Virus record (IMG/VR): IMGVR_UViG_3300010392_005395
Coordinates: 1-55,278 of that record
Direction: 5' to 3' (one strand)
From: a virus
DNA: 55,278 bases
The notes under the pieces are model-generated. The model saw only the letters and a program-made list of their open reading frames with translations. It was not told the DNA's origin and made no database searches. Shown here piece after piece: positions 1 to 8,347 of the stretch. Each line of letters opens with the position of its first letter. The stretch's first letter is position 1. The translations under genes and the position numbers were made by a program.

Positions 1-25
1 AGTTTAAAAAAATGTATTTCTTTAC

Positions 26-54
26 TTGATTAAAATTGCAAGTAAAGGTATCCT
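26..54 (+). promoter_or_regulatory. promoter of tRNA-Ser
   Basis: A -35-like TTGATT (26-31) and a -10-like TATCCT (49-54) are separated by exactly 17 nt, and the tRNA begins 14 nt after the -10. The 8-bp inverted repeat TTTACTTG (21-28) / CAAGTAAA (39-46) overlaps the -35 and spacer. Hexamers and spacing are read directly; promoter activity is inferred. Confidence 0.6.
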
Positions 55-68
55 ACCCATCAAATTTT

Positions 69-161
69 GGAGAGGTGGCCGAGTGGCTGAAGGCGCTCCC
101 CTGCTAAGGGAGTATACGGTTTGTAGCCGTATCGGGGGTTCGAATCCCCCCCTCTTCGCCA
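69..161 (+). tRNA. tRNA-Ser(GCT)
   Basis: A full cloverleaf can be drawn. The acceptor stem pairs GGAGAGG (69-75) with CCTCTTC (151-157). The anticodon stem CTCCC/GGGAG encloses loop CTGCTAA with anticodon GCT at 103-105. A long variable arm typical of serine tRNAs follows, then a T arm GGGGG-TTCGAAT-CCCCC at 134-150. Discriminator G is at 158 and CCA is encoded at 159-161. The gene is intact, which fits a phage that restores the 3' end of its target tRNA on integration. It reads AGC/AGU serine codons. Confidence 0.97.
125..161 (+). other. candidate left attachment site (tRNA 3' end)
   Basis: The 3' half of the tRNA is the usual core for integrases of this type, and clearly phage-like DNA starts just after it (tandem repeats, then an HTH gene and tail genes). 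I looked for a second copy of the T arm and acceptor end (TTCGAATCCCCCCCTCTTCG) elsewhere in the window and saw none. The assignment therefore rests on position alone, and the core length is unknown. Confidence 0.45.
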
Positions 162-216
162 TTATATCTATGTAAATCAATCACTTAAAAATCCATCGTG
201 ACCATATTCTGGTCTC

Positions 217-265
217 TTTTTGCCTATTTTTGCCTACACGTGGACACGATTTTGGACACGATTTT
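217..265 (+). repeat. tandem 10-mers and 12-mers, candidate recombinase arm sites
   Basis: TTTTTGCCTA occurs twice in tandem (217-226, 227-236). GGACACGATTTT follows twice in tandem (242-253, 254-265). Paired short direct repeats within 100 bp of a tRNA end are typical of arm-type sites bound by tyrosine integrases or excisionases. The repeats are seen directly; the function is inferred. Confidence 0.5.
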
Positions 266-277
266 AAATGTGATATT

Positions 278-490
278 ATGAAAAGAAAAATTCCTACAAC
301 TGACTTTGCAAAACTTCTTACAGATATTAGAAATGCAGGACTTATTGATCAAGAAATAGGTGATCAAGTTGGTCTATCTGATAGTAAAATAAATAAGCTA
401 AGAAATGGCGGTCAGAAAAATGTTCATTACGATAATGGTTTAGCAATCGTAGAACTACATAAGCGTGTCGTAAAAAAAATAAATACATGA
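278..490 (+). CDS. small helix-turn-helix DNA-binding protein
   Basis: About 70 residues. The frame is open from 230, but the first 16 codons run through the tandem repeats, so I start at ATG 278 (MKRKIPTTDF). The middle part, IDQEIGDQVGLSDSKINKLRNG, fits a lambda-repressor-like HTH, with the recognition helix around SDSKINKLRN. It stands alone on the plus strand beside the attachment end and converges with the tail operon. It could be a small phage regulator or directionality factor; the role is not known. The ribosome-binding site is weak, so the start is uncertain. Confidence 0.6.
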   Translation: MKRKIPTTDFAKLLTDIRNAGLIDQEIGDQVGLSDSKINKLRNGGQKNVHYDNGLAIVELHKRVVKKINT

Positions 491-521
491 CAGTGTGTTT
501 TTAAGACACCATCACGTAGTT

Positions 522-3338
522 TTATAATACAATTTCACTCTGAGCTAAATTCGGAGCTTCTGAAATAATTTCTCCGCTTCTAATATAATATTTATTACCA
601 ACAGTTCCAGTTCCTCTAACTCTAACAACACCACCATCTATCAACGTCATCAATGAAGTTGTTCCGTCTGTATTGGATAGTGTAGTTACCAACATCGGGT
701 CTTTTGGCAATAACTCATTAAACATTACCCAAGAGTTTTGAGTTCGTTCACCAATGGTTATTTGCTGAGTAACCTCTACATGATTTGCATTAATTGAAAT
801 TGAGTTGGCAATTCCATTTGTTTCAACTCCGCCAACAGTTACTCCTATATAATCTCCAATATTGATTAATGGAACTAATGTACCATCCATAAACGTCTTA
901 AAAGATCTAATTTCAGGTTGTTTATATTCACCAGCCAGAATGCGTTCTCCAAATGCTCTTAAACCGACCACATCTGTCATGAGAGAGTTGTTTTCAGTAG
1001 TAGCTAATCTATCACCTGCCGTTCCATTTAATCGCACAAATGCCAATTCTCCGCCGATTTCGTTACCGTGAAGATATACCCCGTTTGCTTGATAAGAACT
1101 GGTTGGCTCTTCTGTCAACTCAATAATGGCAGAGTCTGAAATTGCCACATCTACAGCTACTGAGTCAAAATTCCAAGGAAGAATAGGGTAGCGTGGTTTA
1201 AATTCAATTTCCTGGCTGTCACGTGCTGGAACAATTACAGCACCGATATTTTTACCGATATCCATTAATGCATCAATCGATGTCATATTTTGATAACTGT
1301 ATGCCTCAGCGTCTACATTCCACGTTGGCATTGACCAGTTGATAGTCCATCCATTCGGCAAAATTTGATCTGCTATTTGATTAACACCAAGTAAAGAACC
1401 GAAATTTACAGAAGATTCTTCAACATACGGCTTTCCTAAAAGACCAGTCAAACCTCGACCAGAAATTGAAATTGAATTTTCATTGAATCTACGAGTAGTT
1501 TTAATTGTTTCAACAAGCACATGCCATGTATAACCATTGATGGTTATATGCAGTTTTTTGGCGCTTCCGTCTGTATTTTGAGTTACTAACGTTCGTTGAG
1601 ACTCATCCAATAATGTCGCTGTGAATTGCCAAGCGAAACTGTCGGCATCTAAACTCAATGATACATCGTTAACATGAATTTCAGTTAAATCGTCATCTAA
1701 CGTAACCGTTATAATATTTTGCATTGTATATACCTCTTGAACTGGCACAGTATGAGTATTGCCAGTAGGTGGTTCTGGATCGACAGGATCACGAGGGTCA
1801 TCAATCCAAGGTGAAACACCTGGATCTGGTTTTTTAGTTTTTTCAATAAAAGAGCATTTCTTTACCTCAACAAACTCTGCGTTACTCCAGTCACCATGAA
1901 TTGAAGATGTTAATCTTCCTTTTTCAATTGATTGTCTAAAATGGACAAGAACAGGATTTGGTGATTGAATAATTTCGTAATTTACAGTTTCATACTGTGT
2001 TCCGAACTCGAACGTTCTACCAATTGGAAACGGAATATATCTGGCTGAAACGGGAGCGACATCAACCACTTCAATAGAATCATGAACATTTTTACTGGAA
2101 TCCTGTTTAACTGACTCCCAACGTTCTGGATAAACTTTTGTCATCTGCTGTTTAACAGAACAAAATTTATTATCAGTACCAGTAGCTTTTTCAACTACAG
2201 AATTAAATTCATCATGAATTGGAGTACCATTTTCAGTTATAAAACAAGTTTTGCTATCTAATGACTCTGCATCTTCTTGAACAGATACGGTCTTCACGTT
2301 TATAGGTGTTCCGTTATCCACGCTCATGCATGACTCGTTAGCTGCTTTAGTCGTACCAACTTCGATGGAAATAACATTGATAGATTGAAAAGTAGCCTGC
2401 TCTAATGCAAAACAAACTTTATCAACATTTTCTTTTTGAGCGTTATTAATACTACTTTCAACACGACCAATTGTCAGACGCAATACATTGGGGTCATATT
2501 CACCATTAAAAAATGCGACAGTATCATCCAAAGATGCTCTAAAAATTGAACCAAAATCAGCATTACCTGTATAAAATTCTGCTACAGTACTATCGAGTAA
2601 ATTATCAAAACTGGCTGTAACTTCATTATTGCCAGAAAATATTGGATTAACATCATCTAACGGATTATCAAATCTAGCTATAAATCTCTGTTCATCGAAA
2701 ATTGTTGATAGGAAATCACTACCAATATCATCAAGAACATTGTTAAATGAACCTTCAGTGCCTTCTCCAAAACGATGTCTTGAATAAGTGGGATCAGGCA
2801 CATAGGTATAATTATCAAATTCAAATTTGGTAAAATAAGTAACTGAAAAATCAGCACTTAAATCATTTAACATTTCACTCGCATAAGCGCCGTATACATT
2901 ACCAAAAGCAAATAATGACTTGATAGGCTTAGGTGTGTAATGTGACCTTATTTCATAGAGTGTTGGATCTTTAAATGATCCTGAAAAACTTACAGAAACA
3001 CCATCTAATTGAATATTTACTCTTGTCCAATGATCAGCATTTATAAAAGTAAAATTAGAGTCTGGAGCATAACCAACATTATTAAATGTAAAATCTGCAC
3101 CAGGAGAATAAGGAACATCTGGCAATGGTGTTTCAGCTGAAAAAGAAGCCGATACATTATTTAATGATTCAGATATAGTTGCTTGTAATGGATTATTTAA
3201 ATCTGCTGAAAATGAAGCAACAGCACCACTTAAATCGCCACTTATATTTGCTGTAAGTGATCCTGAAAAATTAAATGATAAAGACGGTGTGTAAGCTCCA
3301 ACATTTAAGCTGAAGCTGGTGCTTGGTATGTATGCCAT
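522..3338 (-). CDS. tail-tip hub / baseplate-like protein
   Basis: A 938-residue protein, last in the minus-strand late operon. The first 290 residues or so are short beta-rich segments with recurring ASFSA and F(N)NxLDD patterns, which look like degenerate repeats. A proline-rich linker (PDPGVSPWIDDPRDP, around residues 505-530) leads to a C-terminal half of about 400 residues. That half reads like tail hub proteins of lambda-like siphophages, with ISGRGLTGLLG, then INIGDYIGVTVGG, then a small C-terminal beta module. I infer a hub that closes the tail tip and may carry adhesion domains. No enzyme motif is visible. It starts 10 nt after the preceding gene. Confidence 0.55.
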   Translation of the reverse strand: MAYIPSTSFSLNVGAYTPSLSFNFSGSLTANISGDLSGAVASFSADLNNPLQATISESLNNVSASFSAETPLPDVPYSPGADFTFNNVGYAPDSNFTFINADHWTRVNIQLDGVSVSFSGSFKDPTLYEIRSHYTPKPIKSLFAFGNVYGAYASEMLNDLSADFSVTYFTKFEFDNYTYVPDPTYSRHRFGEGTEGSFNNVLDDIGSDFLSTIFDEQRFIARFDNPLDDVNPIFSGNNEVTASFDNLLDSTVAEFYTGNADFGSIFRASLDDTVAFFNGEYDPNVLRLTIGRVESSINNAQKENVDKVCFALEQATFQSINVISIEVGTTKAANESCMSVDNGTPINVKTVSVQEDAESLDSKTCFITENGTPIHDEFNSVVEKATGTDNKFCSVKQQMTKVYPERWESVKQDSSKNVHDSIEVVDVAPVSARYIPFPIGRTFEFGTQYETVNYEIIQSPNPVLVHFRQSIEKGRLTSSIHGDWSNAEFVEVKKCSFIEKTKKPDPGVSPWIDDPRDPVDPEPPTGNTHTVPVQEVYTMQNIITVTLDDDLTEIHVNDVSLSLDADSFAWQFTATLLDESQRTLVTQNTDGSAKKLHITINGYTWHVLVETIKTTRRFNENSISISGRGLTGLLGKPYVEESSVNFGSLLGVNQIADQILPNGWTINWSMPTWNVDAEAYSYQNMTSIDALMDIGKNIGAVIVPARDSQEIEFKPRYPILPWNFDSVAVDVAISDSAIIELTEEPTSSYQANGVYLHGNEIGGELAFVRLNGTAGDRLATTENNSLMTDVVGLRAFGERILAGEYKQPEIRSFKTFMDGTLVPLINIGDYIGVTVGGVETNGIANSISINANHVEVTQQITIGERTQNSWVMFNELLPKDPMLVTTLSNTDGTTSLMTLIDGGVVRVRGTGTVGNKYYIRSGEIISEAPNLAQSEIVL

Positions 3339-3348
3339 TCATAGAGCC

Positions 3349-5208
3349 TTAAGCCTGTTGTGTTGCAAAAAGAGGTGAATGTGTTTGTGGTTGTACTAAA
3401 CCTTCTACCATTTCCCATATAGCACTACCATCATTAATTGTGCCGCTTACAGGCCAAGTTGGTTCTGCTGAATCAGTAGTTCCTGCTGTGGTACATTTGT
3501 AATAGTATGGTTTTGATATTGGATCAGTTGGGAAAATTAGATCATCTAATATATAAGCTGTTGATGGATACCACACTGTACCCTGATTTGGTAAAACTGT
3601 TACACAATGAGCTGAGTCAGGATCTCCAGCTTCTGTCATATTTAAACTAAATGTTCCGTCTGTACTGGATGATTCTACAGTTAATGCTCCAGTTGATAGG
3701 TTATAGGCTCTAATGATCCATTCTGTTATAGCTAAACTTTCAGTTATTGTTCCAGATATTAATTTTTGAATTTGTTGAGTAAGTTTTACACCGATACTCG
3801 AAGCATAAAGAGCAAAAACTTGATCTTGAGTTAATGATGTATTAAATAATTTCATTTCATCAATAATGCCTGGGAATCCTTTATTTTCATTACCGCCGTT
3901 ATATCTATAATCAGTAAACATAAAATCGGTATAATTAACACCAAAAATATTACCTGTGTCACGATCAACTTCAACACCATCGATATATAAAATAGAGTCT
4001 GTATCATCATAAGTAACAACAATATGATGTGCATTAGTTGTATCTGAACCATAACCTAATCCCGCTGCGTTAATAGAAACACCTGGGCTGTTATCGAAAT
4101 GTGGAAAATTACCTGTATTTCCTCCAGTGCCGAATACTGCACGATCACCATTACCAGTACCACACAGCGATAGTAATGTAGAATAACTGCTAACTGAAGA
4201 ATTTAATTTATATAATAATGAAATCGATTTAACGGTTTCTGATAAAGCAACAGTGCCACCATGTTGACCATTTACAAATGTATAACTAGTGTCGTTATCA
4301 TCCACTAACAAACCAACACCACCAGTAAAATCTGATGACATTGAAGTGTTATAATTGCCAGTTTCATCTATTGCTGTAGTTCCAGATGATTCACCTAAGC
4401 GCCAGTATGCTATTGGTAACAGATCATTTACTGTTGTTTTATAATCATTTTTTACGGGTAAGTCTTTTGCATAAATATATAATTTTGCAATTTCTGTTTG
4501 TGTAAGTTCATAAGGCAAGATAGCAACTTCATCAATATTACCGTTGAAAAAATTAGATATTCCGCCTGCATCCTGTGATCGTGCTCCGATAACAAGATTT
4601 GATGTAACTCCATCTAGAGATTGATCACTTACTGTTTGTGTTTGTTCAACTATTAAAAATCCGTCTACATATAATTTCGCAGTTAAACTATTCGAAACAT
4701 TTGAAAAAGTCGCAACAGCATGATGAATAGCACCATCATTCATATCATTTGATGTTGATATATCAATAATTTCAGACGCTTCACCTTCAGCGCCTACGTG
4801 AAGTTTATTACTTTCCATTCCGATTGAGAATGGCACTTGCGTACTAATGCCTTTTTGTCGCCTAAATTCTATGATTGTGTCGTCATTAATCCAATAACTA
4901 CTACTTGTAGTTGTTGCAGATGTTTTAAATAAAAAAGCAACAGAATATCCAGAATCAGTTTCACCAATATTAGCTAAAGATCCACCAGGTATAGCACTAT
5001 CAATAACATGAATGTAGTTATTTGAACCATTAAAAATTACAGAACTATTATTATCATTAGATAATAAACCAGTATCATTTAGTGTAGGTGAACCGACATA
5101 AATTCCGTTATAATTACCTGTTTCATCAGATGCGGTAGTTCCTGTCGTTTCTCCTAAGCGCCAATATGCAATTGGATTTAACCCGTTTACAACATCAATA
5201 TATGCCAT
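3349..5208 (-). CDS. tail protein with two LamG-like domains
   Basis: A 619-residue protein with two concanavalin-A/LamG-like jelly rolls. Each opens with the same signature, LxPIAYWRLGExxGTTAxDETGNYN (near residues 10 and 265), and each later has an LYVDG or LYIDG strand and a closing FNGNIDEVAI or FPGIIDEMKL strand. LamG domains commonly bind carbohydrates, so a receptor-binding or virion-decoration role is likely. The last 80 residues (YYYKCTTAGTTDSAEPTWP) form a module also found at the end of the next gene, 5213-6304. It lies 4 nt downstream of that gene in the tail operon. Confidence 0.65.
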   Translation of the reverse strand: MAYIDVVNGLNPIAYWRLGETTGTTASDETGNYNGIYVGSPTLNDTGLLSNDNNSSVIFNGSNNYIHVIDSAIPGGSLANIGETDSGYSVAFLFKTSATTTSSSYWINDDTIIEFRRQKGISTQVPFSIGMESNKLHVGAEGEASEIIDISTSNDMNDGAIHHAVATFSNVSNSLTAKLYVDGFLIVEQTQTVSDQSLDGVTSNLVIGARSQDAGGISNFFNGNIDEVAILPYELTQTEIAKLYIYAKDLPVKNDYKTTVNDLLPIAYWRLGESSGTTAIDETGNYNTSMSSDFTGGVGLLVDDNDTSYTFVNGQHGGTVALSETVKSISLLYKLNSSVSSYSTLLSLCGTGNGDRAVFGTGGNTGNFPHFDNSPGVSINAAGLGYGSDTTNAHHIVVTYDDTDSILYIDGVEVDRDTGNIFGVNYTDFMFTDYRYNGGNENKGFPGIIDEMKLFNTSLTQDQVFALYASSIGVKLTQQIQKLISGTITESLAITEWIIRAYNLSTGALTVESSSTDGTFSLNMTEAGDPDSAHCVTVLPNQGTVWYPSTAYILDDLIFPTDPISKPYYYKCTTAGTTDSAEPTWPVSGTINDGSAIWEMVEGLVQPQTHSPLFATQQA

Positions 5209-5212
5209 CTGT

Positions 5213-6304
5213 TTACTCCACTAAAACAGGAATCAAAGGTGCGTTTGTTACAGGTTGAGCCATTTGTTCAACAAATTCCCAAGTGACATCATTATCATTA
5301 ACCGTACCAGCACTTGTAGGCCAGACTGGTTCCGCTGTGTCTGTTGTACCGCCACCAGTGGCACGATAATAATAAGGAGTTATTGAAGGATCTGTTGGAT
5401 AAACAACATCACCAATAGCAATAGGCTTTCCAGCAATCCACTTAGATGCTAACGGTGTTACAGTAACAGCAACTGGATTAGGCAATGCAAAAAACAATTC
5501 AAAATTATTACTTGATTGCGTATCAACAGTTTCTTTGTGAACTAAATAACCAGTCTCAGAATTATGAACTTGAACATCGAATTTGGTTAAATCTAATGAT
5601 TCAACAACAACACCAGAAACTTTATAACTTTCAAGTGCAAAATCCATATGATTAGTAGCTTGTGTGGTATTATCACCAATAATGTTGTCTGAATTAACTG
5701 TATCTACCGTACATGGGTTAATTGAAAAATCTAAACTACCATCAACACATCGTGAGTCTTGAGCTAAATTGTATGAGTAAATCTCAACAAAACCATTTTG
5801 TATTTTTATAGCTACACTTGTTTGTACTGTTTTTGAACCATAACAACTATATCCACTAATACCGCTCACATACATTATGGTTACATTGTTGCTTTCACGA
5901 ACCCTAAAATCAGCCATCGACATTAATGAACCACGTGGCTGACTATCTACAACTTTCAAAATAACAGCAGGGTAGGTTCCGCTATCTAATATGTTAGCAG
6001 TATGTCCAGAAACAATTACTTGTGTTGGCGTTCCTGATGGAGCAGTGGCTTCAACATAAAACTGAACTGAACCGTATCTATCATAATAAACATAATCACC
6101 GCCACCAAGACCATGATAGAAGGACTGGTTCAATGGAATTGTAGATGTTTCATCATACGCATGATCTGTTCCTGCATCTGGTACACCCAATTCAGCAGCC
6201 CAAATCTCATACATTTCTAACGCTGTTTCTGTAACAGTGCCATGATGATTCCATTTAATAGAATGTGGTGCTGGTCTCAATAAAGACACTTCGCCGTTAC
6301 CCAT
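5213..6304 (-). CDS. tail-associated protein with shared C-terminal module
   Basis: A 363-residue protein. Its start overlaps the stop of the upstream gene at 6304, which suggests coupled translation. The N-terminal 280 residues are not recognised; they are rich in glycine, serine and beta-formers, as expected for a virion surface protein. The last 80 residues (YYYRATGGGTTDTAEPVWP, then VTWEFVEQMAQPV) match the end of the neighbour at 3349-5208. I infer a tail-tip or fibre component whose C-terminal module may bind a surface or partner common to both. No catalytic motif is seen. Confidence 0.5.
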   Translation of the reverse strand: MGNGEVSLLRPAPHSIKWNHHGTVTETALEMYEIWAAELGVPDAGTDHAYDETSTIPLNQSFYHGLGGGDYVYYDRYGSVQFYVEATAPSGTPTQVIVSGHTANILDSGTYPAVILKVVDSQPRGSLMSMADFRVRESNNVTIMYVSGISGYSCYGSKTVQTSVAIKIQNGFVEIYSYNLAQDSRCVDGSLDFSINPCTVDTVNSDNIIGDNTTQATNHMDFALESYKVSGVVVESLDLTKFDVQVHNSETGYLVHKETVDTQSSNNFELFFALPNPVAVTVTPLASKWIAGKPIAIGDVVYPTDPSITPYYYRATGGGTTDTAEPVWPTSAGTVNDNDVTWEFVEQMAQPVTNAPLIPVLVE

Positions 6305-6708
6305 TAGCTATTACCTTCGGTTAATGAGCCACTTAAAATTGTAATTACACCACCAGCTTGAGCCGATGTAGTGTTAAAAATAACAGCTGCACCAGAACCA
6401 CCTTCACCGCAATCCATGTCTATAACAGTATTTGAATCACTATCAACAATTCTGCACCACGTGATTACCCCTGTAGCGTCAGCTGCTACATCATCAGAAA
6501 TAGTGTCAAAAGTAAGAACACCATTTGAAATCGTGGCACACGGATCAGAAAGGGTACAAGTGCCAATTAAATTCGTCACAGCACCACCAGTAGCAGGCTT
6601 TGTTCCATCATAAAAATTTATTTCTCCAGCACCAGTTCCTGCATCAATCGCATCGATAATTGTTTGTGCTCGTGCATTTCTTAAAGTGCTAACCATTCCA
6701 ACTGCCAT
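6304..6708 (-). CDS. small tail-tip protein
   Basis: 134 residues, starting MAVGMVSTLRNARAQTIIDAIDAG. The opening (arginine-rich helix, then GTGAGEINFYDGTKPATGG) resembles small conserved proteins encoded near the tail tip of many siphophages, followed by a beta-rich C-terminus with two Cys-containing strands. A structural tail-tip subunit is the best guess. It is packed between two tail genes, 10 nt after the upstream stop and overlapping the downstream start. The minus-strand SD sequence AAGGAGAATAAA precedes its ATG. Confidence 0.5.
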   Translation of the reverse strand: MAVGMVSTLRNARAQTIIDAIDAGTGAGEINFYDGTKPATGGAVTNLIGTCTLSDPCATISNGVLTFDTISDDVAADATGVITWCRIVDSDSNTVIDMDCGEGGSGAAVIFNTTSAQAGGVITILSGSLTEGNS

Positions 6709-6718
6709 TTTATTCTCC

Positions 6719-8331
6719 TTATGGTGTATCTATATCACCACGTACTTCTACGCAAAAATTGTAATCTGAATCTGTTTCTTCACCTTGTCCAACACTTTGA
6801 ATAATCCAAGATGGTGCATTTGCTGCATTTGTATTAAATCTAACAACATTTCCAGAAGACCATCCTGAACCCCAGCCATCTAATGGAATTGTAAAATATG
6901 CTTGACCAGTGTTTGGATTTACTGGTGCTATATCACTTGCGATAGATACTCCAGATAAAATTTGACCGACATTTTCACCGATCACATCGACTGTATTGGA
7001 TGAATCAAAAATTATTGCCCATCTTTCTTGAATGCAACTTGCATTATCTACAGCAATCGGAAATTGTGAATTGTTGTAATTAGCTATTACAGTGCTACCA
7101 ATCACTGCGTCAGACCATTCATTTGTCCAGGTTTGTTGATCGAATGGAATGGTTGTATGAGCAAACTTGTCACCAAAAATAACAGCATTAGAAACTAATG
7201 TTTCATCTTGTGGAAAATCATGTGTTAAAGGTTGGGATAAAGTTAATTTCCCAGTGATTTGAACATCTGTTAAAACAGACATATCTTCTATTCTGTCAGT
7301 GATTGAAATAGGCTGAGAAACACCCGATAAATCAATCCATTCGATTATCCCTGTATCTAAATCAACGCTATATTTCGCACTATCAATATTATTCCCAGCA
7401 GCATCTTTAACTGTTACTTTTGAAAGTCTTACACGACCCAAATCTGTCTGAGTTCCATTCGTAAATGTTCCGCCTGTAATTTGATCATGAAGTACAACAA
7501 CAACATCACCATCGGCATAAACTGGAATTCGCCCATCCTGCGGCAAACGTACAGGATTTAATCCAAGAATAGATTCATCCAAAGGTAAGAAACTTTGAGC
7601 GGTTGCGTTGTATAACATAGTGTCAGCAAACACCATTCTTGGTTTAAAAATATTACCTTCACCATCAACAGCAGCTGCGTCATACCACCATTCGGTTTCG
7701 TTGCCAGCTGCAACGATTTTTCCACCGAAGTTTAATTCAACTAAACCAGACTCATAATCGATATAACCACCGATGTCAGTGTCAGTTATAGTTCCATCAG
7801 CAGCAGACACAGCAGTTAATTCTCCACCACCTTCAACAGGTACTACACGAATTTGTAATGATTGAGATTTGATCGGTGCATTAGGAATTCGAAAAACCAT
7901 TTGACTAACAGGAGATGATTGAAACGTAGTTAAAAGTGATTCAACAACTAAACTATTTGATGTTCCAGGTGTCCAATCTGTGATTTCACAACGACCTGAA
8001 CTGTAGTCTATTGTTCCAGCAAATGTACCTGCACCAGTGCTAGAATTAATTGAATGATATAAGGAACCTAATCTATCAATATATGCTTTATTTCCTAAGT
8101 TAAAACGAACAGACCCTGATACGATTGTTTCACCATATCCCTGTGTTAAATCAAGTATTATTTTGTCAGATGTATAAACTTCTTGTTTAGCAGTTGGTGC
8201 GTCCGAAACTCTATACTTAACCTTAATTCGACCAGCTCCATTGTTATACGTTGCTGTACCAGTAGAATCTAAATAACCTACAAATTTTTAGACGTAAAAG
8301 GACCGCAAAAAACAGGTCTTGATGATGCCAT
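6719..8331 (-). CDS. tail protein, one gene split by a -1 frame change
   Basis: From ATG 8331, preceded by GGAG with 8 nt spacing, the frame reads MASSRPVFCGPFTSKNL and stops at 8278. The frame shifted by -1 continues without a stop (VGYLDSTGTATYNNGAGRIK) straight into the long frame that ends at 6719. The internal ATG at 7900 has no SD sequence, and about 120 clearly coding residues lie before it, so I treat 6719-8331 as one gene of about 537 residues. It contains several short beta modules of the form GxIDYxxGxxE/K, also seen in the upstream gene, and probably belongs to the tail tip. The break lies at A AAT TTG (8287-8281): an indel, or less likely programmed frameshifting. Confidence 0.6.
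8281..8287 (-). other. frame-change point A AAT TTG in tail gene
   Basis: On the minus strand the zero frame reads TCT AAA AAT TTG TAG. Slipping back one base gives AAA TTT GTA GGT and opens the long downstream frame. A_AAT_TTG formally fits the X_XXY_YYZ slippery pattern. One extra A or T in the adjacent A5 or T3 run would give the same repair, so a one-base deletion or sequencing error is equally consistent. Confidence 0.5.
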
Positions 8332-8347
8332 AATTAATTACTCCGAT

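Noticed and set aside
490-522. GTGTTTTTAAGACAC as a terminator between the HTH gene and the tail operon
   Set aside because: Only four firm base pairs and no T-tract, so I did not call it.
7900-7900. ATG 7900 as the start of the tail protein
   Set aside because: No SD sequence, and in-frame coding-like sequence continues upstream to the frame change at 8287.
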